Origin: Sepiola atlantica
Taxonomy: Eukaryota; Mollusca; Cephalopoda; Sepiida; Sepiolidae
Length of the DNA: 64,000 bases
NCBI GenBank assembly: GCA_963556195.1
Contig: OY744551.1
Span: 8,560,635-8,624,634, forward strand
Direction: 5' to 3'
Each line of letters opens with the position of its first letter. The stretch's first letter is position 1. The notes beneath the pieces were generated by a model, which saw only the letters and a list, made by a program, of their open reading frames with translations, was not told the origin of the DNA and made no database searches. Position numbers and translations under genes: made by a program. Shown here piece by piece: positions 1 through 9,175 of the stretch.

Positions 1-618
1 GTGTGTATATATATATGTATATATGTTAGTGTGTATGTGTGTGTATATATATATGTATATATGTTAGTGTGTATGTGTGTGTATATATATATGTATATAT
101 GTTAGTGTGTATGTGTGTGTATATATATATGTATATATGTTAGTGTGTATGTGTGTGTATATATATATGTATATATGTTAGTGTGTATGTGTGTGTATAT
201 ATATATGTATATATGTTAGTGTGTATGTGTGTGTATAGATATATGTATATATGTTAGTGTGTATGTGTGTGTATAGATATATGTATATATGTTAGTGTGT
301 ATGTGTGTGTATAGATATATGTATATATGTTAGTGTGTCTGTATGTGTGTGTATAGATATATGTATATATGTTAGTGTGTATGTGTGTGTATAGATATAT
401 GTGTGTATGTGTGTGTATAGATATATGTATATATGTTAGTGTGTATGTGTGTGTATAGATATATGTGTGTATGTGTGTGTATAGATATATGTATATATGT
501 TAGTGTGTCTGTATGTGTGTGTATAGATATATGTATATATGTTAGTGTGTGTGTATGTGTGTGTATAGATATATGTATATATGTTAGTGTGTGTGTATAT
601 GTTTGTATATATATGTGA
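1..618. repeat. 38-bp TA/TG-rich minisatellite
   Basis: About 16 head-to-tail copies of a unit of roughly 38 bp with the core GTATATATGTTAGTGTGTAT. Units before about 235 carry TATATATATAT and later units TATAGATATAT, so the array has two sub-blocks. A 61-residue open frame here is only translated repeat. Confidence 0.9.
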
Positions 619-935
619 CTGTTTTGTTAATTCAATTATTATTTTAATTTTAATCTAAGAAGTATTTCGCTATATTATTTTATTTGCTGGACAAATATTT
701 AGCATTTGTGTGTAAATGTTCCTTTCTTTCGAGGGATCGATTCAAGTTGCGATCAATTTCTAAATTGCAAGAAAATTGATTTTTTCTTCTTTCTTTTACA
801 TTCTTTACATTTAAAACATAAATGAATAATAATAACATGAATTAATGAAAAAGATTGTGTTTTGTGCTCACAACTAAGTTCTGAATGAAGTATTTATCCT
901 TTTTAAATTATGTTTCAAGTTTTTCAAGTAGCTAA

Positions 936-936
<1 letters not shown>
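619..936. other. AT-rich sequence, nothing recognised
   Basis: No coding, RNA or repeat signature seen; presumed intron of the plexin gene whose first visible exon is at 11232. Confidence 0.4.
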
Positions 937-979
<43 letters not shown>

Positions 980-1000
980 TTGTTATTGTTTATATTTTTG

Positions 1001-1052
1001 TCTATGGACGTATACGTTTCGTCTCTTTTCAATCAAGACTCATCAGCATAGA
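1001..1052 (-). ncRNA. Hammerhead ribozyme, type I-like (family A, copy 1)
   Basis: Minus strand order: stem I strand TCTATG, CTGATGA (1040-1046), stem II GTCT/AGAC with an 11-nt loop, GAAA, very short stem III ACG/CGT with loop TATA, cleavage base C, then stem I strand CATAGA. Stem I pairs perfectly over 6 bp. All invariant core bases of the family (CUGANGA, GAAA, U16.1-H17) are present, so self-cleavage after the C is predicted. Short stem III is typical of metazoan retroelement hammerheads. Confidence 0.88.
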
Positions 1053-1067
1053 AGTACGACTATTCAC

Positions 1068-1150
1068 CACCGGTCACACGATTCGAAACCCTGGACTACA
1101 AGTATTTTTCAACCTACAGTCCAACGTCGCTAACCGCTAGGCCAGTTCTG
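1068..1150 (-). promoter_or_regulatory. tRNA-like Pol III promoter of the SINE
   Basis: On the minus strand, CTGGCCTAGCGGTTAGCG resembles an A box and GGGTTTCGAATCG a B box, in tRNA order and about 45 nt apart. The stretch after the A box (ACGTTGGACT) resembles Ser/Leu-type tRNAs. It lies directly upstream of the hammerhead on the same strand. Confidence 0.65.
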
Positions 1151-1476
1151 AACAGCTTATAAACAATGATAATTTTAACACATTAACGGCGGCGAAAGCG
1201 TACAGGCATTCAAACTTCTATAAGTGAAGGAACGATGCATAAAGCAAGTGACGCTACGCTGTGTTACTACTACCATTTTACAGTGCTCTACTTTTTATAT
1301 ATATATGTATATATATGTATGAATTTGAAGGGGTGTACACATCTTTTTAAAACGCTTTTGAGATGTATTATAGGATTTTTTTTTAAAGCGTTTTTTTTTA
1401 AAATCTTTTTTATATATATTAAATGAATAAAATCATTTTTTTATAAATATATGTCTCTGAGACAGGACTAGATATA

Positions 1477-2774
1477 CAGGGTGGTGCAAAAGTCGCGCAT
1501 TGGTTTGTTTAGGTGATAGAAACTACATTTCAAGTAATTTACTAGGCTTTTCTGATAAATAATACATTTACTTGGTAATTTTGTTGCAGTAGTTTTTAAA
1601 AATAATATCCTTTAAATGGCCACCATTTTCAGCCTCACGAAGACGGGCTCTAGTTAGGGCATTTTCCATTACAGTCCTTAGAATAACTGGCTCTTGTTCT
1701 TGGATTTCATGTCTGATATTGTTTTTAAGCTCTTGAATCGTTGTAGGCTTGTTCACATATACACTTTCCGTAAGATAACCACAAAGGAAAAGGTCAGGGG
1801 CTGTTAAATCCGGTTAACGTGAAGGGAAGTTAAAATCAGAAAATCTGCTAATTAAGCGCTCGCCAAACAATCCCCTTAAGAGCGCCATACTTTGTAGGGC
1901 AGTGTGGGCAGTAGCTCCATCTCGTTGGAACCACATTTCTGGCTTGTCCTGAACAGCTGGCTTTAAAATATTTTCAATCATTTGTTGATATCGCTGTGCA
2001 GTTATCGTCACCGCGACACCTTCTTCGTCTTCAAAGAAATATGGACCGATCACTCTTTCCGAGGTAACATCACACCATACGGTACATTTTAGTGGATGTA
2101 ATTAACGCTGATGAACGGTTCTTGGATTTTCAATGGCCCATATTCTGCAGTTTTGCTTATTTACGAACCCGTTCAGATGAAAATGGGCTTCGTCGCTCAT
2201 TTTCAGCTTATGGATGAACTCATTTTGTTCTCTGGCTAATTGCTGAATGTGAACAGCATAAGCTACGCATGATTGCAAATTTGTGGGTTGTAATGCCTGT
2301 ACCAATTGAATTTTGTATGGATACAGATGCAATTCACGCAAAATTCTTTGAAGTGACCTTCTGGACATCCCAATCTGAGTGGCTCGTCTTCGAGTTAAGG
2401 TGTCTGGATTTTCAGCAATGCTATCCTCAACGAGTGCTACATTTTCCGCTGTCCGTACTGAACGTGGTCTGCCAGATCGTGGAAGATCACTGACTGAACC
2501 CTGCTGCCGAAATCGGACCACAAGACGATCAATTGTGGTCTGACTGGGAGATTGTCTGACATTATAATGCCGACGATAGGCTCTTTGGGTTACGGTTATT
2601 GAACGATGGTTTCCGAAGTAAAGTTCAATCATTTTGGTTCGTTGTTCAGTGCTATATTTTTCCATGATAAATTATCAATGTTTATATCTGTAATATTCTG
2701 AAAAATAAGGAGAAAATTTGATTAAATGTGAAAGTTGTTACTAATTCAAACTAATGCGTGACTTTTGCGCCACC

Positions 2775-2777
<3 letters not shown>
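1477..2777. mobile_element. Tc1/mariner-type DNA transposon (1301 bp)
   Basis: Terminal inverted repeats of about 31 bp begin CAGGGTGGTGCAAAAGTC on the left and match the right end (reverse complement CAGGGTGGCGCAAAAGTC). It is flanked by TATA on both sides, consistent with TA target duplication, and the right side runs into a (TA)n tract. The interior carries one decayed transposase on the minus strand. Confidence 0.85.
1568..2665 (-). pseudogene. Tc1/mariner-like transposase, two in-frame stops
   Basis: One continuous minus-strand frame of about 365 codons from the ATG at 2665 is interrupted by stops at 2102-2104 and 1814-1816 without frameshift. The N-terminal part is a paired HTH-type DNA-binding region (MEKYSTEQRTKMIELY, later GRPRSVRTAENV). 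Catalytic-domain landmarks are visible: MSDEAHFHLNG for the first Asp, WFQRDGATAHTA for the second, and PDLTAPDLFLCGYL around the third; the second stop falls just before this last motif. The family cuts and pastes DNA at TA sites. This copy cannot make a full protein. The N-terminal half resembles the DUF4817-type helix-turn-helix found with such transposases; that family name is from memory. Confidence 0.85.
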
Positions 2778-2810
<33 letters not shown>

Positions 2811-2977
2811 AACACATATGAAGAAGCAAAAAATGTTCCTCCCGAAATATCATATTATACGGAACTTTCTATCAAACCACACTGACGTAAGTAAAGATTG
2901 TAATATATTATATATACAAAAATCTATATATAATTATAATGGAGATTATGTATATGTCTGTCTTCCGGTCTGAATGT

Positions 2978-2997
2978 GTGACTTTTGCGCCACCCTG
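2978..2997. mobile_element. Solo right terminus of the 1301-bp transposon family
   Basis: GTGACTTTTGCGCCACCCTG repeats the right end of the element at 1477-2777 and is likewise followed by (TA)n. No partner end is seen nearby, so this is a fragment or a slippage/conversion product. Confidence 0.6.
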
Positions 2998-3024
2998 TAT
3001 ATATATATATATATATATATATAT

Positions 3025-3199
3025 TATGGACAGCGGCACCGGGGGGGCTTAATCCCCCCCCACACACACTTTTTAACTCCCCCCCCACTTTACAGTCATC
3101 AATAATGAAGTTATATATGCATGTGTTTAACCGGCCCCCCTCACACTTTTTAGGAAAGCCCCCCCCCCCCCACTTTTATAACTGTCCCGCCGGTCCTGT
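3025..3199. repeat. C-tract-rich block between two (TA)n tracts
   Basis: Contains repeated CCCCCC runs followed by CACTTTTTAA-like sequence; ends show weak inverted similarity (GGACAGCGGCACCGG versus CCGCCGGTCC). Possibly a MITE; family unknown. Confidence 0.4.
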
Positions 3200-3350
3200 A
3201 TATATATATATATATATATATAAGATCGACTAAAATTAACAGTCGATCTTTATATTCTTTTTAAAAGTTATTTCCTCTTTTTTTTCTTGTGATAGTGCCT
3301 CGACTCTCTATGACTCCGTTCATCATATTTAAAACCATTATAAAAATGTG

Positions 3351-3386
<36 letters not shown>

Positions 3387-3389
<3 letters not shown>

Positions 3390-3752
3390 GGTGGGCCAAA
3401 ATAAGGGTCCTATCTTTAAATTAGAATAACTTGAATTTGAATAACTTCCACAAAATAAAAGTTAAACTCACCAAACTTTATGTGTGTGTAGACTGACCCT
3501 TCCGAGATTTTTTGAAATAAACAAAACAAATTTTAGCCGAAAAACACTTCTTAAAACTTACAAAAACTAAAGTATTGTTTTTTACACTGTTTTGAGTTTT
3601 TTAAGCAAAAATAATGTTTTCTTAGGGCTAATACGGCTCATGCTTGCTTCGGAAGGGGTCCTTTACTTATTCTAAAAAAAAAATTTTTTTAAATCAATAA
3701 ATAAAAAAGTTATGAATTTTTAAAAATAGGACCCTTATTTTTGCCCACCCTG
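3387..3752. mobile_element. MITE with CAGGGTGGGCC termini, copy 1 (366 bp)
   Basis: Termini CAGGGTGGGCCAAAATAAGG and its complement are inverted over about 27 bp and bounded by TATA. It has no coding capacity. A near-identical copy sits at 55257-55640, which carries 18 bp more in the middle (a deletion here near 3623). The first bases match the TIR start of the transposon at 1477, suggesting a related transposase family. Confidence 0.85.
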
Positions 3753-3884
3753 TATATATATATATGAACAAGTAAATGATAAGAATAAAAATCGTACACA
3801 ATACAATATCAATTAAGTCATCCGTTGTTCAAAAGAAGGGGTTTTAAATAAAATCGATTTTATTATTCCTTCCTTATGTTGAAA

Positions 3885-4085
3885 GAATAGATGCAATTTC
3901 TTGGGTTAGTAGATGGAAAACAGTTTGGCTAGCAAGTTCAGTTCACATAGAAGGTCAAGGAAAACAAGCGAGAACGAGATACTAATGGACTTAAAGGGAA
4001 GAGGGATAAATAAAGACCTGGCCGGAGATATGTTAGTTTCGAGGTTAATTTCTAAAAGCCGTCCAACACATGTCAGCGTGTAAAA
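3885..4085 (+). mobile_element. Degenerate LINE 3'-region fragment
   Basis: Frame fragment RGINKDLAGDMLVSRLISKSR followed by a stop matches the better-preserved piece on the minus strand at 13191-13415 (RGINKDLARDRLVWKSISKS). It is the extreme C-terminus of an RTE-like non-LTR reverse transcriptase and is riddled with stops. Confidence 0.6.
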
Positions 4086-4728
4086 CGGACGTTAAACACA
4101 TTATGCTGATGATAATTAAGTATCCTCATCGGAGTCTCGGGAATACAAGAATGCTTTAAAGAGTTAATAAAATAGAGAAGAACGGATTCCCAACCTCCGG
4201 GCCCCCGGCCCCCCCCCCCCCTCCATAACCCTCCTTTAACGCTCCGTTCTGACCCATCAACCGTAATTTCCAATCCCACCGCTCAGTTAAGCGTAAACGT
4301 TCGCTCTGTAATATGGAAATAATAGTCATATTTTATTAATTCGTTTCGCCGTGGCATTTTAGAGCCGCCAACCTTGCATGGCCGTTGATTTATCTTGGTT
4401 TGGTAGAGGCCGGGTGGTGGGGGCTGGGGGGAGGGGGGATTTGTTTTGAAAGTCAATTCGGCCCTTTGGCATTCGTCCCCCCAGGGTTTATGGTAACTGC
4501 ATTATGTGACCGATATTGAAGAATGGGGCAGGTCGAACAGACAACGCTTTTTTTTTTTTTTAATGGTTTTGTGTATGCAATTGATTACATTGTCATAAGG
4601 CTTATCTAGGGGGGCGGGGCTGTTATGTATCAGAAATACGACATATTGAATCTTATTACATATATACAAAGTAGATATATTGTATTTAGCCATATATATA
4701 TTATATCTTTTGGTACAGAAAAATGAGT

Positions 4729-4797
4729 ACAACATTAGTACCGTCGGTTTCAAGCTCAGAAAGACTTAACCATCCGGCTCTCTTCGGCTTATATTGT
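4729..4797 (-). ncRNA. Hammerhead-like motif, expanded stem II (family E, core mutated)
   Basis: Minus strand: stem I pairs ACAATATAAG with CTAATGTTGT (one A.A mismatch), stem III ACC/GGT, GAAA intact and cleavage base A. The first core motif is CCGAAGA instead of CUGAAGA (U4 to C), so activity is doubtful. About 29 nt replace a simple stem II: outer AGC/GCT plus an inner AGCC-GGAT-GGTT hairpin. Confidence 0.6.
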
Positions 4798-4803
4798 CAC
4801 CTG

Positions 4804-4878
<75 letters not shown>

Positions 4879-4904
4879 TTTTTTTTTGGCACAGAAAAAT
4901 TAGT

Positions 4905-4973
4905 ACAACATTTATACCGACGGTTTCAAGCTCAGAAGGACTTAACCATCCGGCTCTCTTCGGCTTATATTGT
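4905..4973 (-). ncRNA. Hammerhead-like motif, expanded stem II (family E, core mutated)
   Basis: Same structure as 4729-4797 with the same CCGAAGA core change; stem III loop differs (ACCGTCGGT) while the ACC/GGT helix is kept. Confidence 0.55.
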
Positions 4974-4979
4974 CACCTG

Positions 4980-5035
<56 letters not shown>

Positions 5036-5065
5036 TTATTTATTTTTTGGCACAGAAAAATTAGT

Positions 5066-5134
5066 ACAACATTAATACCGTCGGTTTCCAGCTCAGAAGG
5101 ACTTAGCCATCCGGCTCTCTTCAGCTTCTGTTGT
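5066..5134 (-). ncRNA. Hammerhead ribozyme with expanded stem II (family E, intact core)
   Basis: CTGAAGA (5118-5124), GAAA (5085-5088), stem III ACC/GGT and cleavage base A are all present on the minus strand. Distal stem I pairs ACAACA with TGTTGT, with an internal loop next to the core; relative to the 4729 copy a T.G pair is a C-G pair. Stem II is an approximately 29-nt branched insert (AGCC-GGAT-GGCT hairpin inside AGC/GCT). Confidence 0.65.
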
Positions 5135-5221
5135 CATCTGTTTCGGAAATGTGAAGTCACGTTTCACTCTCGTTTGGACGCGTTATTTGGTTGGATTTTT
5201 CCTACTATATTACAAAAGAAG

Positions 5222-5272
<51 letters not shown>

Positions 5273-5319
5273 TACAGAAAGATTAGTACAACATTAGTAC
5301 CGTCGGTTGTACGAATTTT

Positions 5320-5470
5320 TCTGTACCAAAAACTAAATAAATATTACGCTCTTAATTTTAATTTTAATTCTCAATTAATCGAGCACTCTGCTATGATTTT
5401 TCCTACTATATTACAAAAGAAGTTATATATTTTTACATTTTTGAAAAAGTTTAGAAAAAGTCTTTAAAAA
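5320..5470. repeat. Body of the family E repeat, inverted relative to 6352-6450
   Basis: Contains AATCGAGCACTCTGCT and a block TTACGCTCTTAATTTTAATT that recur, reverse-complemented, at 6360-6450 and in altered form at 45785-45870. Confidence 0.6.
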
Positions 5471-5505
5471 ATTCATAAAATTCTTAAAAAAATGTTTACA
5501 TTCAA

Positions 5506-5919
5506 GTGGGCATGTTCCAGTGTGAAAAAAAGTCACTAAAAAGGAGTCCAAGACGGTATGAAGGTCGAACAATTGGCAAGTCACGAAGAATCCATGCAGG
5601 AACCCACGACAATGTTTCCAACCAAGTTTGTAGTCTGGAGGATCAAGTGAGATTGGCCATGTTTAGAAAACGTGTTCTTCCTGTTTTCCACGAAAACGTA
5701 TTCCCAAGCAAAAGCAACGACGAAAACTCAACGTCGTTGCTTTTTCTAAACTTTTTCAAAAATGTAAAAATTGAATATCCTTATCTCAACTTATCAATCA
5801 AAAACTTTCCTCTGATGGTAAGAATTTTAATTTCTTTGAAAGGCCGGCTTAAGGAACGAAGGAGAGGAATAGTGAATTATTATTATTCATTATTTTCCCT
5901 TGCTTTGAACTACGAATGA
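5506..5919 (+). other. Open frame of 137 codons, not recognised
   Basis: The frame starts MGMFQCEKKSLKRSPRR and is basic at the N-terminus. Its second half overlaps a repeat carrying the hammerhead variant at 5807-5856, so the last third is certainly not conserved protein. No domain recognised; most likely chance coding in repeat DNA. Confidence 0.2.
5807..5856 (+). ncRNA. Hammerhead-like motif (family B, A9 mutated)
   Basis: Stem I TTCCT/AGGAA, core CTGATGG (expected CTGATGA), stem II AAGAA/TTCTT with U.U next to the core, GAAA, stem III A-GGC paired with GCTT including a G.U, cleavage base A. The A9 to G change should impair activity. It lies in the sense direction of the plexin gene. Confidence 0.65.
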
Positions 5920-5983
5920 TTTTGATTTGCATCCATCTGCGAATCTAATTATTTTTAATCGACTTATCTTCATATATATATAT

Positions 5984-6312
5984 ATATGAAAAATATTTGT
6001 TGTTGTTTATTATCTACGGACGTATACGTTTCGTCTCTTTTCGATCAAGACTCTTCAGCGTAGAAGTATGACTATTCACTACCGGTCACTCGGTTCGAAA
6101 CCCTGGACTATAAGTATTTTTCAACTTCAATCCAACGTCTTAAACCTCGCGGCCAATATTTGAACAGCTGATAAACTGTGGTAGTTTAAATACATTTAAA
6201 GCGGCGATGGCGACACAGGCATTCTACTTATATTAAGGAATGATGCATTATAAAGCAAATGACGTCACGCTGTATTTGCACTACTACTAAAGTGCTCTAC
6301 TAATTATTAAGG
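5984..6312 (-). mobile_element. tRNA-derived SINE with hammerhead ribozyme, copy 2
   Basis: Same head, tRNA-like module (6081-6160; A box near TGGCCGCGAGG, B box GGGTTTCGAACCG) and hammerhead (6013-6064) as copy 1, diverged by scattered substitutions. Followed on its left by AT-rich sequence and on its right by (TA)n at 6316-6352. Confidence 0.75.
6013..6064 (-). ncRNA. Hammerhead ribozyme (family A, copy 2)
   Basis: Core CTGAAGA (6052-6058) and GAAA intact; stem II GTCT/AGAC; stem III ACG/CGT with loop TATA; cleavage base C. Stem I is TCTACG/CGTAGA, whereas copy 1 has TCTATG/CATAGA: both strands changed so that an A-T pair became a G-C pair. Confidence 0.88.
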
Positions 6313-6315
6313 AGC

Positions 6316-6351
<36 letters not shown>

Positions 6352-6355
<4 letters not shown>

Positions 6356-6450
6356 CTTTTGTAATATAGCAGGAAAAATCCCAGCAGAGTGCTCAATTAA
6401 TTGAGAATTCAAGTTCAAGTTAAAAATTAAAAATTAAGAGCGCAATATAT
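6352..6450. repeat. Family E repeat body fragment
   Basis: Reverse-complement relative of 5340-5440 (GTAATATAGCAGGAAAAATC ... AGAGTGCTCAATTAATTGAG). The ribozyme part is missing here. Confidence 0.55.
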
Positions 6451-7466
6451 ATTTATTTTGGTCATTGGCATGACGCAGGGAAGCTTCAAACACGATTGCC
6501 CCCTCCCCTAACACATCACCAATTTTCAGTATCTGCTTATTATTGTCCTGTCACTCTTTTTTTCGCTATCTACTATCCTCTCTATCCCTTGCTAATATTT
6601 GTTTTTCCGGTACCGCGGAGAGCGGATCTCCGTTGTAAACAATCCGAGCTTATTATTATTCATTTGTCCGCCGATGATGCTCGAACGGATTTGTTTCTTC
6701 TTCATCTTCTTCGAGTGTTTGCGTTGGAAAACATATGACATTGTTATTATTATTTTTTTCCCCCCCTTTTAATACGATTACCTCTGGAGATGGTGCACGT
6801 TCGCCGCTCCGGCTGCAAAACAGATGCCGACGAAGCTGCACAGGATGGAATTAATAATCATTTTCTGTTTTGTTTTTTTTCCGGGCCAAGAAAAGTAATA
6901 AGTCTTCGACTCCTCCGCAAGAAGATAGGCCACTTGCATCGGCAAACAGGCTTTGTGATAATTAACAACGTTGGCTTATGACTCGTGTTTAAACCAAAAC
7001 CGGCGGGGGGGGGGGGATACTAAAATGAATGACACCAGTATGTATCAGGGATATGAGTTCTCCGCTTTTTAGCGTGATTCCGCTTCTTCTGTTTTTTTAT
7101 CCAGAAAAAGCGGATTTCCGTTTAACATGCTAGTGCTTTGCATAGATGTGAGTACTCTACTTTTTAGCCGAAATTCGTTTTATTTTTTAATAAGACAAAA
7201 AGCTGATTTCTGCCAAATCGCTGGAGCCTTACCTCCTTATTTTTTCATCGCTATTTGGCTGGGTTTTATTTCTCATTCTCTCTTTTTACCGTCTTTTCGC
7301 CGTTTCTCTTTCTCTATCTTTCTTTCGCCTTTTCTCTTTTTCTCTCTCTTTCTCTCTCTATCTTGTCTTGCCTTGACTTCCTTTTCCCTCTTATGACAGT
7401 TCTCACTGAAAACTGAAAATGTTAATTTTGCCAAGCAAGGGACGGGGACTAAAATGAATGAAACCA

Positions 7467-7468
<2 letters not shown>
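6451..7468. other. Gene-free stretch
   Basis: No exon signature seen. Two short direct matches of ACTAAAATGAATGA followed by ACCAGTAT occur at about 7019 and 7449; CT-rich sequence lies at 7260-7390. A (TA)n tract follows at 7469-7525. Confidence 0.4.
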
Positions 7469-7528
<60 letters not shown>

Positions 7529-7764
7529 TTATTTATTTAATTTTTGTGTACATAAAAGTACTTTTATGCATGCAACCAGTAATTAATGTATATAAAAAAA
7601 ATTTTAAAATAATGCCACGTTCTATATTAAAAAGGGCGTCGAATGCAATATTCTTGACCGCTTAGGAAGTGGAAAAATACTAAGAAAAACAACTCTGTTT
7701 CTCTCACTAGAAAAAAACAATAACAAAAACCATGTGTATGTATATATATATATATATATATATA

Positions 7765-7860
7765 ATAAAAACGAAAAACTCAAATCACTATTTTTAAGCC
7801 TTTATACAATAATTTATTTCGCTTCGTCAGGTGCTAATAGCTTCCTTTTTGCTCGTATAC
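7765..7860 (-). repeat. Interspersed repeat with CTGACGA...GAAA core but no stem II
   Basis: On the minus strand CACCTGACGAAGCGAAATAAATT has the two hammerhead core motifs separated by only AGC, then a possible short stem III (ATAA/TTAT). Without stem II it is at best a minimal relative. Confidence 0.3.
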
Positions 7861-8042
7861 TGAAAAGATGAGATACTTACACCGTAATGGGAATATAGGC
7901 GAGAAGGTGGGGGAATGTGCAGAAATGTTTACCATTCCGATAGGGAAGAGTAAGTTCAAAGAGGCAGCAGTAGGGATCAATCAGTATCCGATCTAACCTA
8001 TATATATACCTATATATATAGGTATATATATACCTATATATA

Positions 8043-8489
8043 TACTGGTGATACCAGATCAGGCTGCCCTGTGGCTCCCTGAGACGAAATTCACCTACAT
8101 TGACGTTTTTTTTTGTTTTTTTTTTGTAAAACTTAATTATGTTCTACAAAACCAAAAACAAAAACAACAGCCCCTCTCCCTTTCTCCCTCCCCTTTTTTA
8201 TTTTTATTTTTCCTACCCTACTCCCGGTCCTGGATATGACCTTAAACTACATCCGATGGTGAGATCCGGCTTACGGACTTTGGGGAATGTGGAGCCTCCT
8301 CTTAATTACCATTGCTCCCAGGTGCACCCTGACCCGGAGTGGTAGTACCTGTTAGGGTCCCAACTATGGGTTAAATAGAAACAGATATTAAAAGGGGAAA
8401 GAAACAAAACAGAAGAAAACAAGACCAGATTCGGCATTAAATAACCCAAAAAGGGTTGATATGCCGTAAAACAAAACTACCATACCATA

Positions 8490-8492
<3 letters not shown>
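8043..8492 (+). mobile_element. Short retroelement with 3' hairpin, reference copy
   Basis: Starts near CTGGTGATACCAGATCAGGC, has a T-run and pyrimidine stretch, and ends with a hairpin (outer CGGCAT/ATGCCG, inner AACCC/GGGTT, 8435-8470) followed by CATACCATACC and (TA)n at 8490-8536. The same element at 30598-32398 has its end amplified into a satellite. No coding capacity; likely a SINE or truncated LINE tail. Confidence 0.65.
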
Positions 8493-8540
<48 letters not shown>

Positions 8541-8559
8541 GAAAAAACAGAACAATGTG

Positions 8560-8660
8560 TAGTGTTAAAATAAATAAAAAATTATTTTAATCTGAGCTTT
8601 CGAGAAATAAAATTCTCCTTGTCAAAGCAGTGTTTTTCTTTTTTTTCTTCATCGTCCGAT
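8560..8660 (-). repeat. Interspersed repeat with decayed hammerhead-like core
   Basis: Minus strand TTGACAAGGAGAA ... TTCTCGAAAGC keeps a stem II (GAGAA/TTCTC) and GAAA, but CUGANGA has become TTGACAA. Probably a dead or merely similar sequence. Confidence 0.3.
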
Positions 8661-8795
8661 GGAAATGGACTTTTGGGTCAGAAAATCACGTTATGTCTCT
8701 AAGCGCGGCTACAGCAATTTGAATTAGAAATGGTGTGTAGACATATTTTTTAAACCATTGTTTCGGATAGTATTTTTTTTTTTTAAACATAACAC

Positions 8796-8799
<4 letters not shown>

Positions 8800-8850
<51 letters not shown>
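8800..8850. repeat. (TA)n microsatellite
   Basis: Pure TA dinucleotides. Comparable tracts lie at 937-972, 2778-2804, 2998-3024, 3353-3386, 7469-7525, 8490-8536, 9126-9169, 9601-9652, 10391-10440 and many places further right, nearly always at the edge of a dispersed repeat. Confidence 0.95.
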
Positions 8851-8853
<3 letters not shown>

Positions 8854-9029
8854 TTAATGTTCATTTTTTTTAAGCATCTAATTGAAATTTGATAAAGAAT
8901 AAGGTAAAATAAATACCTTTGAAGCATATAAAGATGCGATATTGATTTTCAAAGAAAAAGAAATCGAAACCGATTTTTTTTTCTTTTTATAAACTTTCAT
9001 TTTTTTTTAGTTTATAGTGATACAAATAA

Positions 9030-9075
9030 TTTCGGCAATTGAAAACTTGGCCTCTTCAGTGTTTCTATATATCCT
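9030..9075 (-). ncRNA. Partial hammerhead-like motif
   Basis: Minus strand CTGAAGA, stem II GGC/GCC (plus AA/TT across a bulge) and GAAA are present, but I find no stem I and only a 2-bp stem III. Core-only remnant. Confidence 0.35.
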
Positions 9076-9122
9076 GATCTTATTGGATTTGGATTTTCCC
9101 GGCTTCTGTTGGGGTAAACGGG

Positions 9123-9172
<50 letters not shown>

Positions 9173-9175
9173 CGA

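Larger units (their letters stand above)
970..1285 (-). mobile_element. tRNA-derived SINE with hammerhead ribozyme, copy 1
   Basis: Read on the minus strand, the element has a head of about 140 bp, a tRNA-like module with Pol III A and B boxes (1068-1150), a complete hammerhead motif (1001-1052), and an AT-rich end running into (TA)n at 937-972. The same order occurs at 5984-6312 and, decayed, at 20041-20250. Element limits are by eye from copy comparison. What is seen is the shared sequence and motif order; mobility by retrotransposition is inferred. Confidence 0.75.
4710..5330 (-). mobile_element. Three tandem ribozyme-bearing repeats separated by (TA)n
   Basis: Three copies of a block of about 90 bp (from 4711, 4887 and 5048) plus a truncated fourth (5270-5330) are separated by (TA)n tracts at 4804-4876, 4981-5030 and 5224-5270. 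On the minus strand each full copy holds a hammerhead with expanded stem II. Related elements lie at 5320-5440, 6352-6450, 45785-46075 and 46690-46900. Confidence 0.7.

Noticed and set aside
7796..7835. CTGACGAAGCGAAA as a hammerhead
   Set aside because: Only three bases separate the core words, so stem II is missing; kept only as a repeat.
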